From positions 2,429,501 through 2,493,500 of the forward strand of contig NZ_CP086235.1 in the NCBI RefSeq assembly GCF_023612095.1: a stretch of 64,000 bases of DNA. The letters are read 5' to 3'. The notes below the pieces were generated by a model. It was not told the DNA's origin and did not search any database. It saw only the letters and a list, made by a program, of their open reading frames with translations. This DNA comes from Cytobacillus firmus. Lineage in GTDB: Bacteria > Bacillota > Bacilli > Bacillales > Cytobacillaceae. Both the position numbers and the translations under genes were made by a program. Shown here in pieces: positions 26,597 to 36,864 of this stretch (position 1 is its first letter; each line of letters starts with the position of its first letter).

Positions 26597-28439
26597 GCTG
26601 TTTCCTCCTTGAAAGCCGTTCGGTTGTCTCACGGGCATAGTTTGATAGCTCGACAGTCATTTCATAGCGCATAAATGGAGTGATAAGGTAAATGCCATTA
26701 AACAGCTCTGCCGCAGCATCGATCAGCGACTTGGCAATGGCAATGCCTTCAGCGCCAGCTCGTGCTGGATCATCCTTTAATGAAGCCATCCTGCTTCTAA
26801 TACTGTCGGAAATTTTGATTCCCGGAACTTCATTATGAAGAAATTCTGCATTCCGGCTGCCGGTAAGAGGCATTAAGCCTATATAGACAGGTGCTTTTAA
26901 ATCTTTCACAGCCTCATGAACCTCAAGCAGTTTTTCTTCAGAGAAAACAGGCTGCGAGATAAAATAATCCGCACCATGCTCCAGTTTCTTTTCGAGCCGC
27001 CCAACCGCTTTTTCCAATGAACGTACATTGGGGTTAAAAGCACCCGCCACTGAAAAGGCAGCTTTATGGCCAAGGTCTTTGCCTGAAAACGACAATCCTT
27101 CATTTAACTGCTTGATCATACTGATCAATTCAAATGAAGAAACATCATACACAGAAGAGGCGCCTGGAAAATCACCGACACGGGCAGGGTCTCCTGTTAC
27201 AGCAAGAATATCATTTAACCCCAGGGCATGAAGACCCATTAAATGGGATTGAAGTCCGATTATATTCCGATCCCTGCAGGTTACATGAACAAGAGGGCGT
27301 AATCCGGTCTGCTGCTTGACAAGATAGCCGAGTGCAGAGTTGCACACCCTTGGTGAAGCAAGGGAATTATCTGCAAGAGTTATAGAATCAATTCCAGCAT
27401 CCTTCAATGCCTTTGCACCTTCGAAGAAGAGGGCAGTATCAAGCTTCCTTGGAGGATCCAGCTCAACAATTACCGATGGCCTTTCTCTGACAATATCCTG
27501 AAGAGGAGGGAGCTCTCTTAATGGTTCCGGTTTCTCTGAAACAATTATTTTATTAACTGCCTTTATCTCTTTTTCCTCGATTGGGGGAAGTCCTTTTAAA
27601 ACGTCAGCAAACGCCTTGATATGGTCAGGTGTTGTTCCGCAGCACCCTCCAAGCAGGCGGATGCCCTGATTCCGGAATTCTATTGCGGACTGCCGGAAAT
27701 ACTCCGCGTCACCTTCATAGTGAAATTTCCCGTCCGTATAGGCTGGAATACTGGCATTTGGATAGGCAGATAAATAGGCATTCTTTGGCAAAGGCACACT
27801 TTCGAACGTTTTCAGCATATGATGGGGGCCTAGCCTGCAATTGATTCCGACAACATCAGCGCCCATTCCGTCAAGCTTTGTTAATGCATCTGCTATAGGA
27901 GTCTGGTTCTGAAGAACTCCAGCTTCCTGAAGTGAAACCTGTGCGATAATCGGCAAATCGGTTTCTTTTCTGACTATAGCGAGAACCGTTTCAAGTTCTT
28001 CAAGATCATAGTAAGTTTCAAGCAAAATACCATCTACATCCTCAAGCAGCAGACAATAAAGCTGCTCACGGAAACTTCTTTTTATTTCCTCCAGTGTAAT
28101 CATGTTCGGTTTGAACCCTCTGATCCCGCCGATTGTACCGGCAACATATGAACGTCCCCCGGCAGCTTTTTTGGCAATCCGGGCTGCAGCACTGTTAATA
28201 TCTTTCACAGAGTCTTCAAGCCCATACCGCTGCAGCTTCAGATAATTCGCCGCATACGTATTGGTTTGAATCAACTCAGCCCCTGCGCCTATGTACGCTT
28301 CATGGATGTGTTGGATCTGCTCAGATTGCGATAGATTTAATTCCTCAAAACAGCTGTCGGTGCCATAGGAATAAAGAAGAGTTCCCATCGCGCCATCTGC
28401 TATAATGATTTCATTCTTCAATTTATCCAGGAAACTCAA
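26589..28439 (-). CDS. yitJ: Bifunctional homocysteine S-methyltransferase / methylenetetrahydrofolate reductase
   Basis: A 616-residue fusion: an N-terminal homocysteine S-methyltransferase domain (residues about 1-300; [13 protein letters not shown] and zinc-binding [13 protein letters not shown]), then a C-terminal methylenetetrahydrofolate reductase domain (from about 320; [61 protein letters not shown]). B. subtilis YitJ has this architecture and is S-box controlled. Start TTG 28439 follows GGGGGTGATAC. It supplies methyl-THF for the downstream metH and may itself methylate homocysteine. Confidence 0.94.
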   Translation of the reverse strand: MSFLDKLKNEIIIADGAMGTLLYSYGTDSCFEELNLSQSEQIQHIHEAYIGAGAELIQTNTYAANYLKLQRYGLEDSVKDINSAAARIAKKAAGGRSYVAGTIGGIRGFKPNMITLEEIKRSFREQLYCLLLEDVDGILLETYYDLEELETVLAIVRKETDLPIIAQVSLQEAGVLQNQTPIADALTKLDGMGADVVGINCRLGPHHMLKTFESVPLPKNAYLSAYPNASIPAYTDGKFHYEGDAEYFRQSAIEFRNQGIRLLGGCCGTTPDHIKAFADVLKGLPPIEEKEIKAVNKIIVSEKPEPLRELPPLQDIVRERPSVIVELDPPRKLDTALFFEGAKALKDAGIDSITLADNSLASPRVCNSALGYLVKQQTGLRPLVHVTCRDRNIIGLQSHLMGLHALGLNDILAVTGDPARVGDFPGASSVYDVSSFELISMIKQLNEGLSFSGKDLGHKAAFSVAGAFNPNVRSLEKAVGRLEKKLEHGADYFISQPVFSEEKLLEVHEAVKDLKAPVYIGLMPLTGSRNAEFLHNEVPGIKISDSIRSRMASLKDDPARAGAEGIAIAKSLIDAAAELFNGIYLITPFMRYEMTVELSNYARETTERLSRRKQHA

Positions 28440-28443
28440 AGTA

Positions 28444-29628
28444 TCACCCCCGCTGTAAAATGGATTGCTTTGTTTGTCCGGCAGCAGATAAAGCTGCCTT
28501 AAAATCTTCTATAATATCATCTGCGTTCTCCAGACCAACAGAAAGACGGAGAAGACTGTCTGTTATACCGCGTTTTTCTCTTTCAGATGCAGGCATGGCT
28601 GCATGCGACATTTTGGCAGGGTAGGAGAGGATGGATTCAACTGCTCCGAGACTTACTGCAAAAACAGGAATTTTTGCATTTTCCACAAATACTCTCATCG
28701 ACTGTTCATCTTCAAGTTCAAAGGATAAAACAGCACCTGCGTTCACAGCCTGCTTTTTCTGTATTTCATATCCGGGATGTTCTGTGAAACCGGGATAATG
28801 AACCTTCTTTACTGCCGGGTGATCAAGAAGGAAACGGGCAATCTTTTCAGCCGATTTCACAGACTGGTCGAGCCTTACCTGCAGCGTTTTAATGCCTCTC
28901 AGGACAAGCCAGGCATCCTGAACACCCAGAACAGCTCCAAAGGAATTTTGGAGAAAAGCCAGCCTTGCACCTAATTCCGGATCATTCACAACAGCTAATC
29001 CGGCAACGACGTCACTGTGTCCGGATAAAAATTTGGTTGCGCTGTGCAGAACGATATCTGCCCCTAATGAGAGCGGTTTTTGAAGGGCAGGGGTCAGGAA
29101 TGTATTATCTACAAATGTCAGCGCTCCATGCTGTCTTGCCAGTGAACTGATCGCCTGTATATCTGTCACCTTCAGCAGCGGGTTGGAAGGAGTCTCTACA
29201 TAGAAAACTTTTGTGTTAGGGCGGATTGCTTCTTTAACTTCCTCAAGATTTGTCATATCAACAAATGTGTGCTCAATGCCAAAACGGGAAAGGACTTCTG
29301 TTGTCATGCGATAGGTTCCACCATATACGTCTTCGGTAATGACAACATGATCTCCCTGAGATAAGAGAAGGAAGGCTGTGGAAATGGCAGCCATTCCAGA
29401 AGAAAAGGCAAACCCTCTAGTACCTTCTTCAAGCCCGGCAATGACTTCCTCAAGTGCTTCCCTTGTTGGATTCAGGCTGCGGCTATAATCATATTTTCCG
29501 AACGCATCAATATCTTTTTGATGAAAGGTGGAAGCATGCTGGATCGGTACACTGACAGCTCCTGTTTCCGGGTCGAATTTTTGATTATTATGAAGCAGCT
29601 TCGTTTGGAATGAATAATTTGCACTCAT
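28444..29628 (-). CDS. metC: Cystathionine beta-lyase
   Basis: PLP enzyme of the Cys/Met metabolism family converting cystathionine to homocysteine, pyruvate and ammonia. 394 residues; substrate loop [37 protein letters not shown] and the PLP-lysine motif [12 protein letters not shown]. It is distinguished from MetI mainly by operon order and greater similarity to B. subtilis MetC. The ATG has AAAGGAGGCAGTACG and overlaps the metI stop (ATGA), so translation is coupled. Confidence 0.9.
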   Translation of the reverse strand: MSANYSFQTKLLHNNQKFDPETGAVSVPIQHASTFHQKDIDAFGKYDYSRSLNPTREALEEVIAGLEEGTRGFAFSSGMAAISTAFLLLSQGDHVVITEDVYGGTYRMTTEVLSRFGIEHTFVDMTNLEEVKEAIRPNTKVFYVETPSNPLLKVTDIQAISSLARQHGALTFVDNTFLTPALQKPLSLGADIVLHSATKFLSGHSDVVAGLAVVNDPELGARLAFLQNSFGAVLGVQDAWLVLRGIKTLQVRLDQSVKSAEKIARFLLDHPAVKKVHYPGFTEHPGYEIQKKQAVNAGAVLSFELEDEQSMRVFVENAKIPVFAVSLGAVESILSYPAKMSHAAMPASEREKRGITDSLLRLSVGLENADDIIEDFKAALSAAGQTKQSILQRG

Positions 29629-30737
29629 CGTACTGCCTCCTTTAAAACCTTTGCAAAAGCATGTTCAAGATCAGCCTTCAAATCTTCTGCATTTTCAATT
29701 CCAACCGAGAAACGCAGAAGCCTGTTACAGACGCCGGTTTCAATGCGGATCTCTTCAGGGATGTCCGCATGCGTTTGTGTTGCGGGATATGTTATAAAAC
29801 TCTCGACTCCGCCAAGGCTTTCAGCAAAGGAGATAAGGGAGAGGTTCTGCAGAAAAGGATTCACCCAGGTTTCATCCTGGACCCGGAAAGATATCATGCC
29901 TCCCTTGCCTGGATAAAGAACATCCGTTACGGCATCGTGGTCTGATAAGAAAGCCGCTAATTCCCGGGCATTTTTTTCATGACGTTCCATGCGAAGAGAT
30001 AGTGTCTTCATGCCTCTGATTAAAAGCCAGGAATCAAATGGGCTAAGGACCGCACCGGCAGCATTGTGGTTCATGGCCAGATCGTCACATAACTTTTTGC
30101 CTTTTGCGACAACTAAACCGGCAAGGACATCATTATGGCCTCCAAGATACTTTGTCGCACTATGGATGACAATATCAGCACCAAGCTTTAGAGGCTGCTG
30201 AAGAAGGGGAGTGTAAAATGTGTTATCAACAATCAGGAGAATATTATGCCGTTTCGCGATATCAGCTATCAACTGAATATCTGTCTCTTCCATCAGCGGA
30301 TTTGTGGGAGTCTCCAGAAAAATAGCTTTCGTTTTTTCGGTGATTAATTCTTCAACATTTTCCGAAGTGCCCGTATTCACATATTTGCTCTGCAGTCCCC
30401 ATTTTTTGAAGCCCTGTTCAAGCAGACGATAGGTTCCGCCGTATAAATCCTTGGAAACAATCCACTCATCACCTGATTTAAAGAGGGAAAGAATCGTAAG
30501 GATGGCAGCCATACCCGAACTGCAGGCATAGCCTTGATCGCCTTCTTCCAGATCTGCGATCGCCTTTTCAAGCAGCTGGCGGGTAGGATTGCCTGTACGG
30601 CTATAGTCAAAGCCGGTTGACTGGCCAATGCCTTCATGCCGGTAGGCAGTGGAAAAGTATACAGGCGGATTGACTGCACCTGTTGCTGATTCGCTCCTGT
30701 TTCCAATTTGCGCTAATTTGGTGTCAATATTATACAT
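29625..30737 (-). CDS. metI: Cystathionine gamma-synthase / O-acetylhomoserine thiolyase
   Basis: First enzyme of the operon, making cystathionine (or homocysteine directly) from an acylated homoserine. It starts MYNIDTKLAQIGNRSESATGAVNPPVYFSTAYRHEGIG, the B. subtilis MetI pattern, with PLP lysine in HSATKYLGGHNDVLAG. 370 residues from ATG 30737, which has GAAGGAG 11 bases upstream; the in-frame GTG at 30749 would sit on the binding site. The S-box riboswitch leader immediately precedes it. Confidence 0.92.
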   Translation of the reverse strand: MYNIDTKLAQIGNRSESATGAVNPPVYFSTAYRHEGIGQSTGFDYSRTGNPTRQLLEKAIADLEEGDQGYACSSGMAAILTILSLFKSGDEWIVSKDLYGGTYRLLEQGFKKWGLQSKYVNTGTSENVEELITEKTKAIFLETPTNPLMEETDIQLIADIAKRHNILLIVDNTFYTPLLQQPLKLGADIVIHSATKYLGGHNDVLAGLVVAKGKKLCDDLAMNHNAAGAVLSPFDSWLLIRGMKTLSLRMERHEKNARELAAFLSDHDAVTDVLYPGKGGMISFRVQDETWVNPFLQNLSLISFAESLGGVESFITYPATQTHADIPEEIRIETGVCNRLLRFSVGIENAEDLKADLEHAFAKVLKEAVR

Positions 30738-30762
30738 GCTGGTAAACACTCCTTCTTTAAAA

Positions 30763-30930
30763 TAAAAAAAAGCCTTCTATAAGAAGAAGACTTTTAATGT
30801 GAACAGCCATTCTTCTTATCTTTCAAGTTTTCTAAAAAACTTGCAGGAATTAGCACCTTTTCAATCAAAATACGATTGCTGGTTGCTGAGGCGTCGTCGG
30901 GCCATACCCTCGACCTCTCTGGATAAGAAA
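30763..30930 (-). ncRNA. SAM riboswitch (S box) leader of metI-metC-yitJ-metH
   Basis: Minus strand. The conserved S-box start CTTATCCAGAGAGGT (ends about 30928), GAGGGTATGGCCC, GACGCCTCAGCAACC, AAGGTGCTAATTCC and closing GATAAG are all present; the P1 arms are CTTATC and GATAAG. The aptamer ends near 30815. The intrinsic terminator AGTCTTCT / AGAAGGCT (30771-30792) with eight T follows at 30763-30770. High S-adenosylmethionine should favour the terminator and turn off the methionine operon. Confidence 0.96.
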
Positions 30931-31121
30931 TCAATTATTAAATTTTCTCTAAACTTTACTACAGTAAACCGTTAATAGTCAACACTTTTTTGAATATTTC
31001 ATGTATTGATTTTAAATGACTTCTTCCTGGCATAAACTGTTATAGGTAGATCGCTTTAAAGTTCAGAATATTTCCTTTATAATGATGATGAACATAATAT
31101 TTTTCTTGGAGGGAAGCTTTT

Positions 31122-31361
31122 ATGCAAGAACATAGTCACTGTCTTCACAGATTTGCCGAAACAGATGGGCCGGCGGTTTTCCGGACAATTGATGGCATTG
31201 AAGTGAATGTCGCCGGCAGCTTATTTCAAAAGTGTACAACTTGCGGACATTTTGATTTTCCCGTGGATACCAGAGAAGCTATTGAATCTTCCCTTAAAGA
31301 AAAGAGAAAAAATACCAATGAATCGAAACAAATCTATATAAACCTGGTAGAAACTTTTTAA
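31122..31361 (+). CDS. Small hypothetical protein with a CxxC
   Basis: A 79-residue soluble protein. Features: an HSHCLHRF start, a central FQKCTTCGHFDFP segment with one CxxC plus His, and a Lys-rich C terminus. One CxxC is not enough for a zinc ribbon, though with the N-terminal Cys/His residues a metal site is conceivable. TGGAGGGAAGC precedes the ATG. Monocistronic with a terminator. Unrecognised. Confidence 0.65.
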   Translation: MQEHSHCLHRFAETDGPAVFRTIDGIEVNVAGSLFQKCTTCGHFDFPVDTREAIESSLKEKRKNTNESKQIYINLVETF

Positions 31362-31387
31362 AGCCGAAACCTTTCGGCTTTTTTTAT
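31361..31387 (+). terminator. Terminator of the gene at 31122
   Basis: Stem AAGCCGAAA / TTTCGGCTT with T-run. Confidence 0.8.
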
Positions 31388-31502
31388 ATGTTCAGTTATT
31401 TCATATTTATAAATGTTTAACCTTTTACAAATCATTTTTTTAGAATAAGTAATTGCTAAAAAAATTTTTTAATAGTTTTCCACTATATTCATGTTTTTAT
31501 CT

Positions 31503-31550
31503 TTGTACAACTAGATTTTACGTGTTAGAATAACTGTGGAAACGTTTTAT
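31503..31550 (+). promoter_or_regulatory. Promoter of odhA with overlapping cre-like site
   Basis: TTGTAC (31503-31508), 17-bp spacer and TAGAAT (31526-31531) form a sigma-A-like promoter. TGGAAACGTTTTAT (31537-31550) resembles the catabolite-responsive element recognised by CcpA, differing at the last two consensus positions, and would overlap the transcription start. Carbon catabolite repression of odhAB is therefore plausible. Confidence 0.45.
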
Positions 31551-31678
31551 CCTCTGAAAAATATTATTATTCATAAAAATGAATTTGTTAATCCCTTCTA
31601 ATGATGGGTATTGTACTTTTAGAGAGCAAAAACGTATTGAATTATTCACTTACAAAACAGTTATGGAGGTAATTTTCC

Positions 31679-34516
31679 ATGAAAAAGCCATCTAATGGTG
31701 AGGGACCTTTTGAACAGGGATTTCATGGCCCAAACCTTGGCTACGTTATTGAACTTTATGAAAGATATTTAGAGGATCCATCATCAATTGATCCTGAAAT
31801 GAAAGAGTACTTTAAAAAAAATGGTTCCCCTCTTACGAGTGAAGGAACGGCGCAAATGGCTTCATCAGCAAATCAGCCAATGAATGCCGGACAGCTTGAG
31901 AAGACGCTCGCTGCTATTCGCCTGGCTGATACTATCCGCACATATGGCCACTTGGCTGCCGATATTTATCCGCTGGGTAACAATAAATCGGAAACTGCTT
32001 TATTTGAACTGAGCAAATATGGCTTAACTGAAAATGACTTAAAAGAGATCCCTGCTGGTGTCATTACTAAAGATGCCACATATCCTTTACGCAACGGACT
32101 TGAAGCAATTGAATTCCTGAAGAGCGCTTATATGGGACCCATTGCTTTTGAATTCCAGCATATATTTGATGAAAACGAAAAAGACTGGCTTCGCCGCAAA
32201 ATTGGGGCCAACAGCCATAAGCTGTCAATGCAAAAGACGGAAAGACTGAAAGTTTTAAGAAGACTGACTGAAGTTGAGGAATTTGAAAAGTTCCTTCATA
32301 AAACCTTCGTCGGACAAAAGAGATTCTCCATTGAGGGTCTGGATACAATGGTTCCTTTATTGGATGAAATTGTTTCTGAATCTGTTTCGGATGGAGCAAA
32401 AACGATTAACATCGGCATGGCCCACCGCGGCAGGTTAAATGTTCTTGCCCATGTGCTTGGAAAGCCGTATGAAATGATTTTCGCGGAATTCCAGCATGCG
32501 CCGAATAAAGAACTGGTTCCTTCTGAAGGATCTATCGGCATCAATTACGGCTGGACAGGCGACGTGAAGTATCATCTTGGTCTTGATAAACAGATCAAAG
32601 ATGAGAATACGACCATTGCCAGACTGACATTAGCTAACAATCCGAGCCATCTTGAATTTGTCGGTTCACTTGTTGAGGGCTACACGCGAGCTTCACAGGA
32701 CAACAGAACAAAGGCCGGTTATCCTGAAGTAGATCCAAAAGCGGCTTTAGCCATTATCATTCATGGAGACGCAGCATTCCCAGGACAGGGGATTGTAGCA
32801 GAAACACTTAATCTCGGACAGCTGACCGGCTATAACACTGGCGGTTCGATCCATATCATTGCCAATAATACTATTGGGTTCACAACAGAATCATATGATT
32901 CACGCTCTACCAGATATGCAAGTGATCTGGCCAAAGGGTATGAGATGCCAATTATGCATGTTAATGCAGACGAACCTGAAGCAGTAGTTGCAGCGGCAAG
33001 AATTGCCTGCGAGTATCGTGCTAAATTCCAGAAGGATATCCTCATCGACTTAATCGGGTACCGCCGTTTTGGACATAACGAGATGGACGAGCCTATGACG
33101 ACGAATCCTCTTATGTATAATATTGTACGCAAGCGGCCAACCGTGAAAGCGCTGTATGCTGAAAAGCTCTTAAATGAAAAGATCATCAGCAAAGAGGAAG
33201 CTGAAGGCGTCCATAATGAAGTACTGGAAAAAATGAAGGCAGCCTATGAAAAAGTCCCAAAAGAAAAGAAGGCAGCTGAGTTAACCGATCCTCCTGAAAC
33301 TGTCGAAAAGGGTCTGCCAAAAATTAATACAGCCGTTTCAATTGATAAACTAAAGCAAATCAATGAAGAATTATTAAAATGGCCGGAGGATTTCAAGGTA
33401 TTTGATAAACTCGGCAAAATTCTGCAGCGCAGATTGGAAGCGCTTGAAGGGGACGGCAAGATTGATTGGGGTCTCGCAGAAACACTGGCATTTGCAACCA
33501 TCCTATCTGATGGCACACCTGTCAGACTGACTGGCCAGGATTCAGAGAGAGGAACATTTGCTCAAAGAAACGTTGTTCTGCATGATCATACAACTGGAAA
33601 AGCGTATTCACCTTTGCATAAGCTTTCAACTGCCAAGGCTTCTTTCGCTGTCCATAATAGCCCATTATCTGAAGCCGCTGTTGTAGGCTTTGAATATGGA
33701 TATAATGTATTTGCTCCGGAAACGCTTGTTTTATGGGAAGCTCAATATGGTGATTTTGCCAATGCAGCACAGGTAATGTTTGACCAGTTTATTGCTGCCG
33801 GCCGTGCAAAATGGGGCCAAAAATCAGGTCTTGTCATGCTCCTTCCTCATGGATATGAAGGACAGGGACCTGAACATTCAAGTGCGCGCCTGGAAAGATT
33901 CCTGACTCTTGCAGCTGAAAACAACTGGACAGTTGCCAATCTTTCTTCATCAGCACAGTACTTCCATATTTTACGAAGACAGGCTGCCATACTTGGAAAA
34001 GAGGAAGTTCGCCCGTTAGTGATCATGTCTCCGAAGAGTCTGTTGCGCAATCCGACTGTCGCATCAAATGGAATTGAATTGAGCGAAGGAGAGTTCCGGT
34101 CTGTAATCGAACAGCCTGGTTTAGGCCAAAATCACGAAAAAGTGAAACGCATCATTCTTGGAACAGGAAAGATTACAATTGATTTAGCCGAAAACCTGAA
34201 AAATTATCCGGATCAGGATTGGTTCCATATTTTACGTGTGGAAGAAATCTATCCATTCCCAATGGATCAGATCAAAGACATTTTAACCCGTTATCCAAAT
34301 GTGGATGAAATTGTCTGGATACAGGAAGAACCTAAAAATATGGGTGCATGGAATTTCGTTGAACCTAGACTGAAAGAAATCGCAGGCAGCGATATTGATG
34401 TCACCTACATCGGAAGAAGACGCCGATCAAGCCCGGCAGAAGGTGACCCGACTGTTCATAAGAAAGAACAAGCACGCATAATAGATGAATCATTATCGCA
34501 GTCTAACGGGCAGTAA
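31679..34516 (+). CDS. odhA: 2-oxoglutarate dehydrogenase E1 component
   Basis: Thiamine-diphosphate-dependent E1 of the 2-oxoglutarate dehydrogenase complex (TCA cycle). 945 residues, matching B. subtilis OdhA. N-terminal [19 protein letters not shown]-binding region with [45 protein letters not shown]-terminal transketolase-like domain with [37 protein letters not shown] precedes the ATG. The last codons (SLSQSNGQ and stop) are encoded by the left end of a repeat element shared with 22462, so its C terminus has been rewritten by that insertion. odhB follows in the same operon. Confidence 0.95.
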   Translation: MKKPSNGEGPFEQGFHGPNLGYVIELYERYLEDPSSIDPEMKEYFKKNGSPLTSEGTAQMASSANQPMNAGQLEKTLAAIRLADTIRTYGHLAADIYPLGNNKSETALFELSKYGLTENDLKEIPAGVITKDATYPLRNGLEAIEFLKSAYMGPIAFEFQHIFDENEKDWLRRKIGANSHKLSMQKTERLKVLRRLTEVEEFEKFLHKTFVGQKRFSIEGLDTMVPLLDEIVSESVSDGAKTINIGMAHRGRLNVLAHVLGKPYEMIFAEFQHAPNKELVPSEGSIGINYGWTGDVKYHLGLDKQIKDENTTIARLTLANNPSHLEFVGSLVEGYTRASQDNRTKAGYPEVDPKAALAIIIHGDAAFPGQGIVAETLNLGQLTGYNTGGSIHIIANNTIGFTTESYDSRSTRYASDLAKGYEMPIMHVNADEPEAVVAAARIACEYRAKFQKDILIDLIGYRRFGHNEMDEPMTTNPLMYNIVRKRPTVKALYAEKLLNEKIISKEEAEGVHNEVLEKMKAAYEKVPKEKKAAELTDPPETVEKGLPKINTAVSIDKLKQINEELLKWPEDFKVFDKLGKILQRRLEALEGDGKIDWGLAETLAFATILSDGTPVRLTGQDSERGTFAQRNVVLHDHTTGKAYSPLHKLSTAKASFAVHNSPLSEAAVVGFEYGYNVFAPETLVLWEAQYGDFANAAQVMFDQFIAAGRAKWGQKSGLVMLLPHGYEGQGPEHSSARLERFLTLAAENNWTVANLSSSAQYFHILRRQAAILGKEEVRPLVIMSPKSLLRNPTVASNGIELSEGEFRSVIEQPGLGQNHEKVKRIILGTGKITIDLAENLKNYPDQDWFHILRVEEIYPFPMDQIKDILTRYPNVDEIVWIQEEPKNMGAWNFVEPRLKEIAGSDIDVTYIGRRRRSSPAEGDPTVHKKEQARIIDESLSQSNGQ

Positions 34517-34760
34517 GCCTCCCGCATTAAAACTTAGATATATGAATTGAATAGACTTAGCGGGAGTCAAACTCCCCGTAAAGGCCCGATTGGTGAGATA
34601 CAGTGAAACTTGCCGATGCACAGGCAGAGGCTTAGTTGAACCAATCGGGTTCGTAGTGTCGATTGATCGAAGCGTTAGCGGAGATCTTAGCGACACTAGA
34701 ACGCGACTAACAATCAGTGGGAAAAATCACCCACTGAATGAAGTTTCACTTTATCTCGCA
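34493..34760 (+). repeat. Structured multi-hairpin repeat element between odhA and odhB
   Basis: About 268 bp separating odhA and odhB. Stems in order: CTCCCGC (34519-34525)/GCGGGAG (34560-34566); CCCGATTGGT (34585-34594)/ACCAATCGGG (34640-34649); TAGTGTCG (34654-34661)/CGACACTA (34691-34698); TCAGTGGG (34714-34721)/CCCACTGA (34730-34737). An alternative CGGGAGT/ACTCCCG hairpin competes with the first. Both ends match the 57-bp copy at 22462-22518. No open frame is supported. It may be a MITE-like element or a structured RNA; there is no family name I can assign. Confidence 0.75.
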
Positions 34761-34781
34761 AGCAAGAAGGAGGAAATTAAG

Positions 34782-36035
34782 GTGGCAGAAATCAAAGTTC
34801 CAGAATTGGCGGAATCCATTACAGAAGGTACGGTGGCACAGTGGCTGAAACAGCCTGGTGACACAGTCAGTAAAGGTGACTATGTTGTCGAACTAGAAAC
34901 GGATAAGGTAAATGTTGAAATCATTTCTGAACATAGCGGAGTTTTACAGGAAATCAAAGCACAGGAAGGCGACACGGTTAATGTCGGTGAAACCATTGCT
35001 ATCGTGAATGAAAGCGGACAAGCTGCACCTGCACCGGAAAAAACCGAAGAAAAGCCTGAGGCAGCTAAAGCTGAAGAACCTAAGGCAGAGGAGCAGCCGG
35101 CACAGCCTGCAGCTGAAGAAAAAACTGGCGGACAGCGTCCAATCGCTTCACCTGCAGCACGAAAACTGGCAAGAGAAAAGGGCATTGACCTGAGCCAGGT
35201 GCCGACAGCCGATCCGATGGGCCGAATCAGAACACAGGATGTTGAATCCTACAATCCAAATCAGGCAAAACCGGAGGCGCAAGCACCAAAACCGGCAGCC
35301 ACTTCCAAACCTGCTGAACAGCCGTCCGGCGGCAAAGAAGTGGAACGGATCAAAATGTCCCGCAGACGCCAGACAATTGCAAACCGTTTGGTAGAAGTTC
35401 AGCAAACGGCAGCCATGCTGACAACATTCAATGAAGTGGACATGACAAATGTGATGAACCTTCGCAAGAAGCGGAAAGATAAATTCTTTGAAGAAAACGA
35501 TGTTAAGCTTGGCTTCATGTCATTCTTCACAAAAGCCGTTGTTGCAGCACTTAAAAAGAGTCCTTACTTAAATGCTGAAATTCAAGACAATGAAATCGTT
35601 CTGAAAAAATTCTATGACATTGGAATCGCTGTATCAGCTCCTGAAGGTCTTGTCGTTCCGGTTGTCCGTGACGCAGACCGCAAAAACTTTGCTGAAATCG
35701 AAAAAGATATCATGGACCTTGCAGTGAAGGCAAGAGACAATAAACTTGCTCTTTCAGATCTGCAGGGAGGAAGCTTCACCATCACAAATGGCGGTGTTTT
35801 TGGCAGCATGATGTCTACGCCAATTCTAAACGGACCTCAGGTTGGTATCCTTGGAATGCACTCCATCCAGCTGCGCCCGGTTGCGATAGATGCTGAAAAA
35901 ATGGAAAACCGTCCAATGATGTACATCGCACTATCCTATGACCACCGCATTGTTGACGGAAAAGAAGCAGTTACATTCCTGAAACGTGTTAAAGAACTGA
36001 TTGAAGATCCGGAAAGCCTTCTTTTCGAATCTTAA
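34782..36035 (+). CDS. odhB: 2-oxoglutarate dehydrogenase E2, dihydrolipoyl succinyltransferase
   Basis: E2 of the 2-oxoglutarate dehydrogenase complex, transferring succinyl groups from lipoate to CoA. 417 residues. N-terminal lipoyl domain with lipoyl lysine at residue 42 ([11 protein letters not shown]), an Ala/Pro/Glu-rich linker (about 80-120), the E1/E3-binding domain ([19 protein letters not shown]), a second linker, and the catalytic domain ending in [19 protein letters not shown] 34782 follows AAGGAGGAAATTAAG; the upstream open frame lies within the repeat element and is not coding. E3 is encoded elsewhere. Confidence 0.95.
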   Translation: MAEIKVPELAESITEGTVAQWLKQPGDTVSKGDYVVELETDKVNVEIISEHSGVLQEIKAQEGDTVNVGETIAIVNESGQAAPAPEKTEEKPEAAKAEEPKAEEQPAQPAAEEKTGGQRPIASPAARKLAREKGIDLSQVPTADPMGRIRTQDVESYNPNQAKPEAQAPKPAATSKPAEQPSGGKEVERIKMSRRRQTIANRLVEVQQTAAMLTTFNEVDMTNVMNLRKKRKDKFFEENDVKLGFMSFFTKAVVAALKKSPYLNAEIQDNEIVLKKFYDIGIAVSAPEGLVVPVVRDADRKNFAEIEKDIMDLAVKARDNKLALSDLQGGSFTITNGGVFGSMMSTPILNGPQVGILGMHSIQLRPVAIDAEKMENRPMMYIALSYDHRIVDGKEAVTFLKRVKELIEDPESLLFES

Positions 36036-36044
36036 TAAATAATG

Positions 36045-36077
36045 AAACCAGAGCGGAATTCCGTTCTGGTTTTTTAT
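36045..36077 (+). terminator. Terminator of odhAB
   Basis: AACCAGA(G)CGGAATTCCG(T)TCTGGTT followed by TTTTATT. Confidence 0.85.
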
Positions 36078-36124
36078 TGGCGTAGGAAACTATAAAAATG
36101 AACGATATTAATACTGTGGAAGAG

Positions 36125-36262
36125 TATCTGCATCCAGCTCCAGCGCCTACCCCCTCGAGGTCACAAGCCCATCCACCCAAAAAGGCAAAGAACGCCTTTC
36201 CAGGTGGATCGTCTTGTGCTTGTCGGGGTGAGCAAGGCGCTTCCGCTTTCGTTATGGAAAAT
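36125..36262 (+). repeat. Bacillus-type CTCCAGCGCCT...AAGGCGCTT intergenic repeat, long copy
   Basis: It starts CCAGCTCCAGCGCCTACC and ends GGTGAGCAAGGCGCTTCC. Internally it has nested inverted stretches: AGCGCCT with AGGCGCT at the ends; ACAAGCCCATCCACC with GGTGGATCGTCTTGT; AAAGGC with GCCTTT. The whole could fold into one long hairpin. Shorter relatives occur at 2554-2588 and, inverted, at 54237-54302. It is a common type of intergenic repeat in Bacillaceae. Confidence 0.75.
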
Positions 36263-36324
36263 TATTTGCATTAAGGAAACAATGTACAGGTTATGAATAG
36301 TATATTAAAAAGCAGGTGATAACC

Positions 36325-36450
36325 TTGAAAAGAAGGCAAATGAAAATTCTTCAGTATAGTGCGGTCTTAAAGAAATTAGGGGTTATAAATGAAGAGGAAT
36401 ATGAAAATATAAAAAAAGCAAACAAACTTACAGCTTACGTCCGAAGATAA
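36325..36450 (+). CDS. Tiny basic protein
   Basis: A 41-residue frame with TTG start at 36325 and an AGGTGATAACC binding site. The product is basic and helical (MKRRQMKILQYSAVLKKLGVINEEEYENIKKANKLTAYVRR is the full layout: a short HTH-like helix pair). The GVINEEEYENIKK segment resembles the linker-like 'SHOCT' segments found in short bacterial proteins. No terminator of its own on this strand. Real-gene status moderate. Confidence 0.5.
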   Translation: MKRRQMKILQYSAVLKKLGVINEEEYENIKKANKLTAYVRR

Positions 36451-36451
36451 T

Positions 36452-36476
36452 AAAAAAAGCGGGAATAGCTCCCGCT
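36452..36476 (-). terminator. Terminator of the sda-like gene
   Basis: Minus strand: AGCGGGA / TCCCGCT hairpin followed by a run of seven T. Confidence 0.75.
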
Positions 36477-36522
36477 CTACATATTCACTAAGTATTTGGC
36501 TAACTAATATGGAATTTGAAAC

Positions 36523-36654
36523 TTACTCTTTAAACGGTCTTAAGCCGCGTTTTTGAATTTCTGTTTTTAATATCCTAATCCATTCCTTTTCAGACCCTGA
36601 CTTTAATGCATCACGATACGAGACGACCAGCTGTTCATTACTCATAATTTTCAT
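36523..36654 (-). CDS. sda: Sda-like sporulation histidine kinase inhibitor
   Basis: A 43-residue peptide (MKIMSNEQLVVSYRDALKSG and onward to GLRPFKE) with the Sda helical-hairpin pattern: compare the B. subtilis arrangement SDELLIESY, a variable turn, then a second helix ending EIKRRSL, with SNEQLVVSY, turn, and EIQKRGL here. Sda binds KinA/KinB and blocks sporulation phosphorelay signalling when DNA replication is perturbed. AGGAGG lies 8 bases before ATG 36654. It is monocistronic with a terminator. DnaA boxes were not clearly seen upstream. Confidence 0.7.
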   Translation of the reverse strand: MKIMSNEQLVVSYRDALKSGSEKEWIRILKTEIQKRGLRPFKE

Positions 36655-36864
36655 TATGCATACCTCCTGGTTAAATGGATTGAATATTCTATTTTTTATT
36701 ATTGTAAAGGTTATTTAAGATTTTGTGAACCCTTTATTAAAAAAAGATTTATTACATTATGGTGACATTTTTCTGCAAATTCTAATCCCAAGAGCAGACA
36801 GTAGACGTTGTTTTATAGGAAAGGTAAAATTTATCTAACTACTGAATAAAGGGAGAATCTTCAT

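Noticed and set aside
34590..34781. Upstream extension of odhB
   Set aside because: The frame crosses hairpins of the repeat element; GTG 34782 has a strong binding site and the correct family N terminus.
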